64,000 bases of DNA from Streptomyces aureus. Lineage in GTDB: Bacteria > Actinomycetota > Actinomycetes > Streptomycetales > Streptomycetaceae. The stretch is from NCBI RefSeq assembly GCF_000725495.1, contig NZ_JNZD01000013.1, positions 558,001 to 622,000 of the forward strand, read 5' to 3'. A model generated the notes under the pieces. The model saw only the letters and a list, made by a program, of their open reading frames with translations, had not been told where the DNA came from and made no database searches. Shown piece after piece: positions 35,561-47,108 of the stretch; position 1 is the first letter of the stretch; each line of letters starts with the position of its first letter. A program made the translations under genes and the position numbers.

Positions 35561-38500
35561 TCACGGGCTCACCGCCAGGGTGAAGACGTGCAGGTCCGCG
35601 TTGTCGGGGAGCTTGACGCTCCTGACGGTCCGCCCCTCCGGCGCCGTGAACGGCCTGGTGGCGAAGACGTAGGTGGCCACCGGGTCCTTGTCGGCGCCGG
35701 CGACGTTGCGGTAGGCCGCCTTGGCGACGGTCTCGTTGCCGTACTGGACGGTGCCGCCCCCGCCGCCGACGGTCCAGTCGGTGAAGGACAGGTCGACCAC
35801 GTCCGTGCCGCCGTCGGTGTAGGTGACGGTGGCCGTGGCCTTCTGGTTGCCGTTCACCGCGCTGCCGATGAAGGACAGCCGGCTCGCCGGGGTGCCCAGC
35901 TCGACGGTCTGCCCGGCTGACGTGGCGTTGTCGGGGCGGCCCGAGGGGGACTTCGGCCAGGTGAAGGCCAGACCGTCCACCGTCCCCCGGCCGCCCGGGG
36001 TCAGGCCCGCGTCGGCGAGGGCCTGACGGGAGTAGCTCCAGCCGCCGCCGTCGTAGTCGGCCTCGGAGTGGTCACCGGTGTCGTCCGAGACGCCGGTGTT
36101 GTCGTAGGCCGCGAGGAGGGTTCCCGGGGCCGCGACGGTGAGCGCCACCGGCTGCGTGTACGAGGTGGCGCCGGAGGTCACGGTCACCTTGGCGTCGGAG
36201 AAGCCCTGCTCGGCGTCCTCGGCCGCGGTGAGGGTGATCCGCTGGGCGCCGTCGCTCACCGTGCCCTCGGCCGGCGTCGCGCTCACGCCCGGGGGCACGT
36301 CCACGTGGAAGCGGACCTCGGGCCCGGCGCCGCCGCCCAGGGCGAGGGCGCGGATGTCGAGCGCGGTGCTGGTGCCGGGCGCGAGCGTCGCGGCGGTCGG
36401 GCCCACCCCGATCTGGTACGGCTGCTCGCCGGTGCGGAAGGAGGGCGGCGCGGCGGACTCGTCGGTGCCCCAGCTCCGGTTCGGCGTCGCGGACAGCGTG
36501 TAGTCCAGGGTGCCGCCGTCCCGGACGAAGGAGGCCGGGAGCCAGGGCCTGCCGCTCACGGCGCCGTCGACCCGCAGCGACTGGACGTACGGGCTGTCCG
36601 CGGCCGCTCCCCGGGCGTGGATCTCGATGTCCCCGCCGCCCGGACGTTCGATCTCGATCCGCGGGAACAGCGGCGAGGCCAGGACGAGTTCGGCCCGGGA
36701 GGGCACCTGGGGGTACATGCCGAGCGCGGAGAAGACGTACCAGGACGACATCTCGCCGAGGTCGTCGTTGCCGGGGATGCCCTCGGGCCGGGTCGACCAC
36801 AGCCGGGTCATCGCCGCGCGGACGGTCTCCTGGGTCTTGTGGGGCGCGCCCGCGTAGTCGTACAGGTAGGGCACGTTGACCGACGGTTCGTTGTCCAGCT
36901 CGGACTTGTCGCCGCCGCTGCCGCTGAACGCCCAGCCGCCGTCGGCGTCGTGGAAGAACGTGTCGAGCCGGTCGAGGGCCTTGGCACGCCCGCCCATGGC
37001 GGCGAAGAGGCCCGCCGGGTCGTGCTGCACCATCCAGGTGTACTGGGCGGCCGTGCCCTCCACGAAGCCGTTGCCGGTCGCGGGGGTGAACCCGGTGACC
37101 CAGCTTCCGTCGGCCTTGCGGTTGGCGATGTAGCCGCCGCTCCGGTCGGCCGCGATGTTGAAGTTGTTCTGCCACCACTGGGAGCGCACCGCGAAGTCGG
37201 CGGCGGTCTTCTTCTCCCCGGCTGCCCTGGCCAGTTGGGAGATCGCGAAGTCCGCGCCGGACATCTCCAGGGTCTCGGCGGCGCCGCCCCAGGCGTTGGA
37301 CACGGAGGGCATGTAGTGGTGGTCGAGGTACTTGTCGAGCGAGGGGCGCTGTCCGGCCGAGAGGACCGGTTTGCCCGCCGCCGAGAGGTCGGCCTCGGTC
37401 GGCACGGTCGCCGCCTTCACCAGTGAGCGGAGCGCTCCGCGCAGATCGAAGCCGGTGCCGCCGAACGCGCGGATGCCGGCCAGGGCGGGCGCCGAGGGGT
37501 CGCCGTTCATGACGTGCGTGCCGCTCGCCCCGTGCAGCCAGCGGTCCCACACTCCCCCGTTCTGCCGGGCGAGTTCGAGCAGGGACTGCGCGATGTCGGA
37601 GCCGGTGTCCGGGTCGAGGAGGGTCAGCAGCTGGACCTGGGAGCGGTAGACGTCCCAGCCGGAGAAGGTGCCGTACTGGGCCTCGTGCCCCCGGCCGACG
37701 GTGTGGACCTTGTCGTCGGAGCCCCGGTATCTGCGGTCGGCGTCGCTGATCACGTTCGGGTGCAGCAGGGCGTGGTACAGCGCGGTGTAGAAGGTCGTGC
37801 GGTCGCCGTCGGTGCCGCCGCCCACGCCGATCGCGCCGAGCCGCTCACGCCACGCGCGGTGGGCGGCCCGCTGCACGGAGGCGAAGGAGCGGGACGGCGG
37901 GTTCTCGTCGTCCAGGTTGGCGGTGGCGCCCTCCTGGCTGACGTAGGAGATCCCGACCTTGACGTTCACCGGGTCGGTGCCGGGCTCGAACTCCACATAG
38001 CCGCCCGCTCCCTTGCCCGCGAGGGGACGGCCGCCCTGCTCGAATCCCCCGGTGCCGCCGCTCGCCTCGGTGGCGCCCGGGTTCAGCCGGTCGTCCTGCC
38101 AGGTGCCGGTGGTCTTGAAGGCGCGGTCGAAGCGGGCGGTGAAGTACAGGGTGTAGTAGGAGCGCCGGCCTTCGGGGTCCAGGTAGCCGCAGAAGTTCCC
38201 GGAGGTGACGGAGCCCGAGACGGTCCGGGTCGCCGGGTCGATGCGCACGGTCGAATCCGTCGATCCGACCTCGGAGTTGGCGGTGCGGATCAGCATCGAG
38301 GCGGGCTTGCCGGCGGGGAAGGTGAAGCGGCCCGAGCCGGTGCGCGGGGTCGCGGTGAGGTCGGCCGTCACTCCGGAGTCGAGTCCCAGCTTGTAGTGGC
38401 CGGGCTCGGCCGTCTCGTCGGTGTGCGCGAACCCTGCTGCGTAGACGGCGTCCTTGGTGTCGGCCGCCGGGGACGAGGTGACCTCACCGGCGTACGGGAA

Positions 38501-38839
38501 GAACGGGATGTCGCCGCTGCCGCCCGCGCATCCGGTTCCGGACATGTGGGTGAGGCTGAAGCCCCGGACGCGCGTGGCGTCGTACTGGTAACCGCCGGGC
38601 GCGGCGGTGCGGGTGGCGTCGCCGCGGGTGTTCTCCGGGCTCCAGGAGAGCATGCCGAAGGGCGTGACGGCGCCGGGGAAGACGTTGCCGCCGTTCCTGG
38701 TGCCGATGAGCGGGTCGACGTACGCGGTGGGGTCCTTGACGAGTTCCGGCGGCCCCGACACGGGCGCGGCGAGCGCGGGGACGGCGCCGGCGACCGTCAG
38801 GGCGACGGCCAGCAGTAACGATGACGGACGGAAACGCAT
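35561..38839 (-). CDS. Secreted GH92 alpha-1,2-mannosidase with NPCBM-like C-terminus
   Basis: 1092 aa. ATG 38839 follows AAGGAGGAGGGG. Signal peptide (SLLLAVALTVAGAVPALAA). GH92 blocks run from VDPLIGTRNGGNVFPGAVTPFGMLSWSP through GTFSGWDVYRSQ, YMPSVSNAWGGAAETLE and the catalytic GNDDLGEMSSWYVFSALGMYP, typical of alpha-1,2-mannosidases. After residue about 790 come a bacterial NEW1-like domain (VDVPPGVSATPAEGTV) and a sugar-binding beta-sandwich (AAYDNTGVSDD, FIGSAVNGNQKATATVTYTDG). It is convergent with the first GH92 gene and carries the same operator upstream, so the two are probably induced together by mannosides. Confidence 0.93.
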   Translation of the reverse strand: MRFRPSSLLLAVALTVAGAVPALAAPVSGPPELVKDPTAYVDPLIGTRNGGNVFPGAVTPFGMLSWSPENTRGDATRTAAPGGYQYDATRVRGFSLTHMSGTGCAGGSGDIPFFPYAGEVTSSPAADTKDAVYAAGFAHTDETAEPGHYKLGLDSGVTADLTATPRTGSGRFTFPAGKPASMLIRTANSEVGSTDSTVRIDPATRTVSGSVTSGNFCGYLDPEGRRSYYTLYFTARFDRAFKTTGTWQDDRLNPGATEASGGTGGFEQGGRPLAGKGAGGYVEFEPGTDPVNVKVGISYVSQEGATANLDDENPPSRSFASVQRAAHRAWRERLGAIGVGGGTDGDRTTFYTALYHALLHPNVISDADRRYRGSDDKVHTVGRGHEAQYGTFSGWDVYRSQVQLLTLLDPDTGSDIAQSLLELARQNGGVWDRWLHGASGTHVMNGDPSAPALAGIRAFGGTGFDLRGALRSLVKAATVPTEADLSAAGKPVLSAGQRPSLDKYLDHHYMPSVSNAWGGAAETLEMSGADFAISQLARAAGEKKTAADFAVRSQWWQNNFNIAADRSGGYIANRKADGSWVTGFTPATGNGFVEGTAAQYTWMVQHDPAGLFAAMGGRAKALDRLDTFFHDADGGWAFSGSGGDKSELDNEPSVNVPYLYDYAGAPHKTQETVRAAMTRLWSTRPEGIPGNDDLGEMSSWYVFSALGMYPQVPSRAELVLASPLFPRIEIERPGGGDIEIHARGAAADSPYVQSLRVDGAVSGRPWLPASFVRDGGTLDYTLSATPNRSWGTDESAAPPSFRTGEQPYQIGVGPTAATLAPGTSTALDIRALALGGGAGPEVRFHVDVPPGVSATPAEGTVSDGAQRITLTAAEDAEQGFSDAKVTVTSGATSYTQPVALTVAAPGTLLAAYDNTGVSDDTGDHSEADYDGGGWSYSRQALADAGLTPGGRGTVDGLAFTWPKSPSGRPDNATSAGQTVELGTPASRLSFIGSAVNGNQKATATVTYTDGGTDVVDLSFTDWTVGGGGGTVQYGNETVAKAAYRNVAGADKDPVATYVFATRPFTAPEGRTVRSVKLPDNADLHVFTLAVSP

Positions 38840-39081
38840 GACGCGGCCCCTCCTCCTTCGGACGGGTCGCGCACCAGGGGTCGCACAAGCCGCAGGGACA
38901 GTAACGTGCGCCACGGGTACCACGGAAGACCGCCCGCGGTGCCGGGGCGCGCCCCGCGCCCACTCCGATGGAGCCGTGCGGCGCCGGCCGGGCGCGGGCA
39001 CGCTCCGGTCCGGCCCGGCGACCTGCACGGGTACCGGCCGTCGGGGGGCGTGAACGGGCCGAGGTGGCCTTCAACGTTCTT

Positions 39082-39093
39082 GACATCGTTGTC
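39082..39093. promoter_or_regulatory. Degenerate copy of the GH92 operator
   Basis: GACATCGTTGTC differs by one base from the palindrome GACAACGTTGTC, 44 bases from the perfect copy at 39126. Two sites would allow cooperative binding. Confidence 0.5.
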
Positions 39094-39125
39094 CGTTGAG
39101 GCGATAGAGTTCCCCCAGACCGATC

Positions 39126-39137
39126 GACAACGTTGTC
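39126..39137. promoter_or_regulatory. LacI-type operator of GH92 gene 2
   Basis: Perfect palindrome GACAACGTTGTC, identical to 31597-31608, overlapping the minus-strand -35 candidate TTGTCG. Confidence 0.65.
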
Positions 39138-39202
39138 GCGCACGGCGGTCGCCACAAGCCGCACCATCCCCGGGCAGGGCCTCCCCCGCCGCGTCCGGGC
39201 TC

Positions 39203-39240
39203 GCGGACCGGGCGGGTCCGAACCCACCCGCCCGGTCCGC
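39203..39240 (-). terminator. Terminator after the LPMO gene
   Basis: Perfect 15-bp stem (39203-39217 with 39226-39240), loop of eight, 15 bases past the LPMO stop. Confidence 0.85.
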
Positions 39241-39255
39241 CCCGAGCACCGCCCG

Positions 39256-40365
39256 TCAGCCGACCCGGCAGGGAAGGGCCGTCGACGGGTCGTCACCCGA
39301 GCCCTGGACGACGTAGCCGAACGTGGTGCTGCCGCCCGGGCTCAGCGAGCCGTTCCAGTCGGCGTTGTGCACCATCACGTCCTGGCCGGTGTAGGTCGCG
39401 TTGCCGTTCCACAGACTGGCCACCGACTGCCCGCCGGGCAGCGTCCAGTCGACCATCCAGCCGAGCATGGGGACCGTGCCGGTGTTGGTGACCGTCACCT
39501 CGGACTGGTAGCCCCCGGGCCAGCTGTTGGTGGTGCGCCGGGTCGCCGAGCACGCTCCGGGCGGGGGCTCGGTCGGGTTGCCCGGGTCGTGGATGCCGGT
39601 CACCTCGCCGTGGCCGCCGTCGAAGACGACGTCCGAGCAGGAGTAGAACGTCTCCGCGCTGTCGGAGCGCTGCCAGACCATGTAGACGATGTGCCGACCG
39701 GTCTTGCCCGCCGGCAGCGCCCCGCTCCAGGAGTAGTTGGCCTCGACCGTGCCCGGGGTGCCGTTCAGCGGCGGGTGGTCGACGGTGAGGAACGGCGTGG
39801 CCTCCATCGCGTCCCAGGTGAGCGGTTCGGTCGGGTCGAAGCCGTCCTTGGTGATGTAGACGTAGAACCAACCGGGGTGCGCCGCCCAGGCGTTGTAGGC
39901 GAAGTCGACGGTCGCGCCCGCGGTGAGGTGGGTCAGCGGCCAGTCGGAGCGCGGCAGATCGAAGCCGGCGAAGTTGGGGTTGCCACCGCTGCACAGCGAG
40001 CCGTCGGGGACGAAGCCGCGGGTGCGCCCGGCACCGTCCGACCGCAGCACCGAGAACCAGTTGTAGAACGGCGTGGTCCCGCCGGCCTGCTGGGCCGCCT
40101 TGCAGGCCGGGTTCACCGGTTTGATCTCACCGGTGTCGGTCAGCGCGTCCTGCCAGCACAGGAACGTACGGCTGGCGGGCTTCATGGGCGTGCCGTGCGC
40201 CTGGGCCCGGCCGCCGGCCGCGACGATCAGGGCGAGGGCCGGCAGCACGGCCAGCAGGGCGATCAGGACGAGGAGGGGGGAGGGACGGCGGCCGGGGAGC
40301 GGGGGCCGTAATCGAGAGCGCGGCGGCCGTCCTCCCGCCGCCGGCCACGATGTTGTTACGTGCAT
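39256..40365 (-). CDS. AA10 lytic polysaccharide monooxygenase with CBM2
   Basis: 369 aa. ATG 40365 has AAGGGA five bases ahead; the frame upstream is spurious. A long Arg-rich N-region and hydrophobic helix lead to cleavage at RAQA-HGTP, leaving His57 as the N-terminal copper-brace residue. The AA10 domain (57 to about 250) shows a second histidine (AAHPGWFYVY), RHIVYMVWQRSDSAETFYSCSDVVF and four or more cysteines. After a short Pro linker, residues about 268-369 are a CBM2 with the usual terminal cysteines and exposed tryptophans (SLWNGNATYTGQ, NADWNGSLSPGGSTTFGY). The protein would oxidatively cleave crystalline cellulose or chitin. The CebR-type box upstream favours cellulose. Confidence 0.93.
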   Translation of the reverse strand: MHVTTSWPAAGGRPPRSRLRPPLPGRRPSPLLVLIALLAVLPALALIVAAGGRAQAHGTPMKPASRTFLCWQDALTDTGEIKPVNPACKAAQQAGGTTPFYNWFSVLRSDGAGRTRGFVPDGSLCSGGNPNFAGFDLPRSDWPLTHLTAGATVDFAYNAWAAHPGWFYVYITKDGFDPTEPLTWDAMEATPFLTVDHPPLNGTPGTVEANYSWSGALPAGKTGRHIVYMVWQRSDSAETFYSCSDVVFDGGHGEVTGIHDPGNPTEPPPGACSATRRTTNSWPGGYQSEVTVTNTGTVPMLGWMVDWTLPGGQSVASLWNGNATYTGQDVMVHNADWNGSLSPGGSTTFGYVVQGSGDDPSTALPCRVG

Positions 40366-40438
40366 GACAATCCCTTCGTGGGGTGTACGGGATCGGGCGA
40401 GGCGGGAGCGGCTCCCGGGCGGGTTCCGGTCCACCGGA

Positions 40439-40452
40439 TGGGAGCGCTCCCA
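40439..40452. promoter_or_regulatory. CebR operator (TGGGAGCGCTCCCA) of the LPMO gene
   Basis: Exact 14-bp palindrome of the CebR box known from Streptomyces cellulase and cellobiose-uptake genes, 73 bases ahead of the LPMO start. CebR releases it in the presence of cello-oligosaccharides. Confidence 0.8.
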
Positions 40453-40565
40453 CCTCACTCGGAAAGTAGCGCGCTCAAGAACCCCTGTAAACGCCCGGCG
40501 CACCGGGCACGCCCATCGGACGCCGCCCGGAAGGGAGTTCGCCCCCACGCGATGCCCCGTACAGG

Positions 40566-40606
40566 CCGAGGGCCGCACCCCCGTGGTTCGGGAATGCGGC
40601 CCTCGG
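40566..40606 (-). terminator. Terminator after aconitase
   Basis: 12-bp stem (40566-40577 with 40595-40606) with a 17-base loop, 43 bases past the stop of acnA. Confidence 0.75.
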
Positions 40607-40648
40607 GCTCCTTTCGGAGCGGGTCCTACACCTGCTTCACCGGATCGC

Positions 40649-43513
<2,865 letters not shown>

Positions 43514-43750
43514 CTAGTGCATGGGGGCGGAGAGGTCATGTCCGCACGCCCGCATGTCCGGGCCGTTCCCCTTGTCCCATTAAATGGACAATGCCCGCAT
43601 CATCCGGCATCACCCCGGCGCGGGGCCGCATCCGCGCCCCGCACGCACGGAACTTGACGCCCCGAAGCCCGGAGCAGGCACACCGCGGCGGTTCGGGGGT
43701 ACCCGGTTCCCGCCGGGAAGGTCCCGGCGGAGACGACACCGGGGGGCACC

Positions 43751-43948
43751 ATGCCGCTCACCTTCCGCAAGAGCTTCCGCATCTTTCCCGGGGTGCGGCT
43801 CAACATCAACCGCAAGTCGTGGTCGATCACCACGGGCGGCGGACACCACGGGCCGCGGTACACGCACAGCAGCACCGGGCGCAGGACGACGTCGATGGAT
43901 CTGCCGGGCCCGTTCGGCTGGCGCAAGACCACCCGCAAGGCGAAGTGA
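43751..43948 (+). CDS. DUF4236 domain protein
   Basis: 65 aa, ATG preceded by GGGGGG. The start MPLTFRKSFRIFPGVRLNIN matches the DUF4236 opening, a short beta-rich domain of unknown function found in bacteria and phages. The Gly-rich middle (TTGGGHHGPRYTHSSTGRR) and terminal DLPGPFGW fit too. It stands alone between acnA and the MurA-like gene. Confidence 0.8.
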   Translation: MPLTFRKSFRIFPGVRLNINRKSWSITTGGGHHGPRYTHSSTGRRTTSMDLPGPFGWRKTTRKAK

Positions 43949-44177
43949 CCCAAGGTCGGACAAACCGGCCCAGTCGGATGAACCGTCACGGAAGCACCCC
44001 TTGACGGCAATCGCGGCGGCGGCGCGCTCGGGCGGAGCCCTCCGCCGCCCCGCGGGCGCCGCCGCCGGACCGGTGCGGGGCGCCCGAACTGCCCCTCGAA
44101 CACCGCCTGGTGACCCACGCCACCCGGAAGGCGGCGCTCCATTTTTCTTTATCTCACATCCGATATACGGTCGCGCC

Positions 44178-45707
44178 ATGGCAGACGACTACCTCGTACG
44201 TATCGGCAAGCTCATCCGTGACGCCCGGCAACACCGGGGCTGGACACAGTCGCAGCTCGCCGAGGCGCTCGGCACCAGTCAGAGCGCCGTCAACCGCATC
44301 GAGCGCGGCAACCAGAACATCAGCCTTGAGATGATCGCCCGAATCGGTGAGGCGCTCGACAGCGAGATCGTCTCGCTCGGATATGCGGGTCCGATGCACC
44401 TGCGGGTGGTCGGCGGGCGTCGTCTGTCCGGCTCGATCGACGTCAAGACCAGCAAGAACGCCTGTGTCGCGCTGCTGTGCGCCACGCTCCTGAACAAGGG
44501 GCGCACGGTCCTGCGCCGGGTCGCCCGGATCGAGGAGGTCTACCGCCTGCTGGAGGTCCTCAACTCGATCGGCGTCCGCACCCGCTGGATCAACGACGGC
44601 GTCGACCTCGAGATCGTGCAGCCGAGCGAGCTGGACATGGAGTCCATCGACGCCGAGGCCGCCATCCGCACGCGGTCCATCATCATGTTCCTCGGCCCGC
44701 TGCTGCACCGCCTGGAGGCCTTCAAGCTGCCCTACGCGGGCGGTTGCGACCTCGGCACCCGCACCATCGAGCCGCACATGATCGCGCTGCGCCGCTTCGG
44801 CCTGGACATCGCGGCGACCGAGGGGCTCTACCACGCCCGGGTCGACCGCACCATCACGCCCGGCCGGCCGATCGTGCTGACCGAGCGCGGGGACACGGTC
44901 ACCGAGAACGCGCTGCTCGCCGCCGCCCGCCACGACGGCGTCACGGTCATCCGCAACGCCTCCTCCAACTACATGGTCCAGGACCTGTGCTTCTTCCTGG
45001 AGGCCCTGGGCGTACGGGTGGAGGGCATCGGCACCACGACGCTCACCGTGCACGGTGTGCCGAACATCGACGTCGACGTCGACTACTCCCCCTCCGAGGA
45101 CCCGGTCGAGGCGATGAGCCTGCTCGCCGCCGCCGTGGTCACCGAGTCGGAGCTGACGGTCCGCCGGGTGCCGATCGAGTTCCTGGAGATCGAGCTCGCG
45201 GTCCTGGAGGAGATGGGCCTCGATCACGACCGCACACCCGAGTACTTCGCGGACAACGGGCGGACGCGGCTGATCGACCTGACGGTGCGGCCCTCCAAGC
45301 TGGAGGCGCCCATCGACAAGATCCACCCGATGCCGTTCCCGGGTCTGAACATCGACAACGTCCCGTTCTTCGCGGCCATCGCGGCCACCGCGCAGGGCCA
45401 GACGCTGATCCACGACTGGGTCTACGACAACCGGGCCATCTATCTGACGGACCTCAACCGCCTCGGCGGCCGGCTCCAGCTGCTCGACCCGCACCGGGTG
45501 CTGGTCGAGGGCCCGACCCGCTGGCGTGCCGCCGAGATGATGTGCCCGCCCGCGCTGCGCCCCGCCGTGGTCGTCCTGCTCGCGATGATGGCGGCCGAGG
45601 GCACCTCGGTGCTCCGCAACGTGTACGTCATCAACCGCGGTTACGAGGACCTCGCCGAGCGTCTGAACTCGATCGGCGCGCAGATCGAGATCTTCCGGGA
45701 CATCTGA
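44178..45707 (+). CDS. murA: HTH-fused UDP-N-acetylglucosamine 1-carboxyvinyltransferase (MurA-like)
   Basis: 509 aa from ATG 44178. No ribosome-binding site precedes it, and TACGGT at 44166-44171 is placed for a leaderless mRNA. Residues 1-70 are an XRE helix-turn-helix (IRDARQHRGWTQSQLAEAL, SQSAVNRIERGNQN). Residues about 75-505 are an EPSP-synthase/MurA domain: SGSIDVKTSKNACVALL, the active-site cysteine loop PYAGGCDLGTRTIEPH, and MSLLAAAVVTES. MurA adds enolpyruvate to UDP-GlcNAc at the start of peptidoglycan synthesis. The cysteine is kept, so activity is possible, but the DNA-binding fusion suggests a regulator using the MurA fold as sensor. Streptomyces usually have a second, HTH-free murA elsewhere. 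Confidence 0.9.
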   Translation: MADDYLVRIGKLIRDARQHRGWTQSQLAEALGTSQSAVNRIERGNQNISLEMIARIGEALDSEIVSLGYAGPMHLRVVGGRRLSGSIDVKTSKNACVALLCATLLNKGRTVLRRVARIEEVYRLLEVLNSIGVRTRWINDGVDLEIVQPSELDMESIDAEAAIRTRSIIMFLGPLLHRLEAFKLPYAGGCDLGTRTIEPHMIALRRFGLDIAATEGLYHARVDRTITPGRPIVLTERGDTVTENALLAAARHDGVTVIRNASSNYMVQDLCFFLEALGVRVEGIGTTTLTVHGVPNIDVDVDYSPSEDPVEAMSLLAAAVVTESELTVRRVPIEFLEIELAVLEEMGLDHDRTPEYFADNGRTRLIDLTVRPSKLEAPIDKIHPMPFPGLNIDNVPFFAAIAATAQGQTLIHDWVYDNRAIYLTDLNRLGGRLQLLDPHRVLVEGPTRWRAAEMMCPPALRPAVVVLLAMMAAEGTSVLRNVYVINRGYEDLAERLNSIGAQIEIFRDI

Positions 45708-45716
45708 CCGCCCGTC

Positions 45717-45743
45717 GCGGCCCGGACCTCGTGTCCGGGCCGC
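45717..45743 (+). terminator. Terminator after the MurA-like gene
   Basis: Perfect 11-bp stem (45717-45727 with 45733-45743), loop CTCGT, nine bases past the stop. Confidence 0.85.
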
Positions 45744-45890
45744 CTCCGTCCGCGCCCCGCAGGACCGCCCGCAAGCGGTCCGGCGGGGCGCGGTGGTGTC
45801 TCCGGGAGCTCCGGCGCACACCGGGCGGGCCGGGTGCGGCGAGTGGGCGTGCAGGGCGTCGCCGGGCGGACGGAAATTGTCGGACAGGCC

Positions 45891-47108
45891 CTAGCCGACG
45901 GGCCGCGGGGTGCGGGGGCGGTCCGCGTCGCGCATGCGGCCGTAGGCGTAGACGCAGCCGGCCAGGGCGAGGTCGGAGAGCAGCATGAAGCCGATGGCGT
46001 AGGAGCTCTTGGCGCTGTAGACGGCACCCATGACCAGGGGCGGGACGAAGCCGCCGAGGCCGCCGGTGGCGCCGACGATCCCGGTGACGCTGCCGACCTG
46101 CGGCGGCGGGGTGACCCGCGCGACCATCGCGAACACGCTGCCGCTGGTGGTGCCGAGGCCGGCCGCCATCACGAGGAGGAAGACCGTGCCGCCCGGGACC
46201 AGGCCGGGTTCGAACGCCTGGCACACCGCCATGGCCCCCACGACGCCGAGGGCCCAGGAGGTGACGACGGCCGGGTGGACACGGTCGGAGAGCCAGCCGC
46301 CGATCGGGCGGAAGATCACCGTGACGAGCGCGAAGCCGGCCGCCCGTGTACCGGCGTCGGTGGGCGTCAGTCCGTACCAGGTCTTGAGGTACGTGGGCAG
46401 GTAGACGCCGAACGCGACGATGCCGCCGAACCCGATCGCGTACAGGGCCGCGAGCTCCCAGGTGACGCGCAGCCGCCCGGCGTCGGCGAGCCGCTTCCCC
46501 AGCGAGGTGGTGGGGACCACCCGGTCGGGACGGTCGGTGAGCAGGGCGTACTCCACGACGGCCATGACGGCCAGGGCGACGGCCAGCACCAGGAACGGCA
46601 GGTTCTCGCCGTGCTTGTAGATGCGCGGGGTGAAGTAGCCGGACAGGGCCACCCCGCCCATGCCCGCGCCGAAGACGCCGACCGCGAAGCCGCGACGCGC
46701 GGGCGGGAACCAGGAGTTGACCAGGGGGACGCCGATCGCGAAGGTCGTGCCGCCCAGGCCGAGGAAGAATCCGACGACGAGAAGGCCCCCGTAGGAGTCC
46801 TTCACGACGGTCAGCAGCAGGACCGGCACGATGGTCAGCGCGGTGACGAGCGGGAACATGATCTTCGCGCCGAAGCGGTCGGTGAGCGCGCCGACGGGCA
46901 CCCGGCCGAGCGAGCCCACGAGCACGGGGACGGCGACCATCAGCGACTGCTGGAAGGAACTCAGCGAGAGCTTCTCGCCCAGGGGGGTGGCGATCGGCGC
47001 GATGAGGTTCCACGCCCAGAAGGTGATGGCGAAGCCGATCGTGGCGACCACCAGGTTGCGGTAGGCGGCGCCGGGCACGGCCGGGGTCCGGTCACTGTCC
47101 GCGGTCAC
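45891..47108 (-). CDS. narK: Nitrate/nitrite transporter NarK
   Basis: 405 aa. GTG 47108 overlaps the narI stop as GTGA and has GGGAG eight bases ahead. Twelve-helix major facilitator of the nitrate/nitrite porter family: VGSLGRVPVGALTDRFGAK (loop 2-3 motif), FFLGLGGTTFAIGVPLVNSWFPPARRGFAVGVFGAG-like nitrate signature region, and FRPIGGWLSDRV in the second half. It imports nitrate and/or exports nitrite for the reductase encoded by the genes ahead of it. Last gene of narGHJIK. Confidence 0.93.
   Translation of the reverse strand: MTADSDRTPAVPGAAYRNLVVATIGFAITFWAWNLIAPIATPLGEKLSLSSFQQSLMVAVPVLVGSLGRVPVGALTDRFGAKIMFPLVTALTIVPVLLLTVVKDSYGGLLVVGFFLGLGGTTFAIGVPLVNSWFPPARRGFAVGVFGAGMGGVALSGYFTPRIYKHGENLPFLVLAVALAVMAVVEYALLTDRPDRVVPTTSLGKRLADAGRLRVTWELAALYAIGFGGIVAFGVYLPTYLKTWYGLTPTDAGTRAAGFALVTVIFRPIGGWLSDRVHPAVVTSWALGVVGAMAVCQAFEPGLVPGGTVFLLVMAAGLGTTSGSVFAMVARVTPPPQVGSVTGIVGATGGLGGFVPPLVMGAVYSAKSSYAIGFMLLSDLALAGCVYAYGRMRDADRPRTPRPVG

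Larger units (their letters stand above)
38840..39255. other. Intergenic region GH92-2 / LPMO
   Basis: 416 bp without a supported gene. Holds the two operator copies (39082, 39126), a minus-strand promoter candidate (TTGTCG, 18 bases, TATCGC, between 39135 and 39105), and the LPMO terminator. Confidence 0.6.

Noticed and set aside
39080..39110. Plus-strand promoter TTGACA-19-TAGAGT
   Set aside because: Good boxes, but nothing on the plus strand downstream looks like a gene before 43751; the LPMO and aconitase genes face the other way. It may be chance or give an antisense RNA, which cannot be shown here.
43600..44142. Minus-strand open frames over the DUF4236 gene and murA leader
   Set aside because: No ribosome-binding site or conserved motif; DUF4236 on the plus strand is recognisable.
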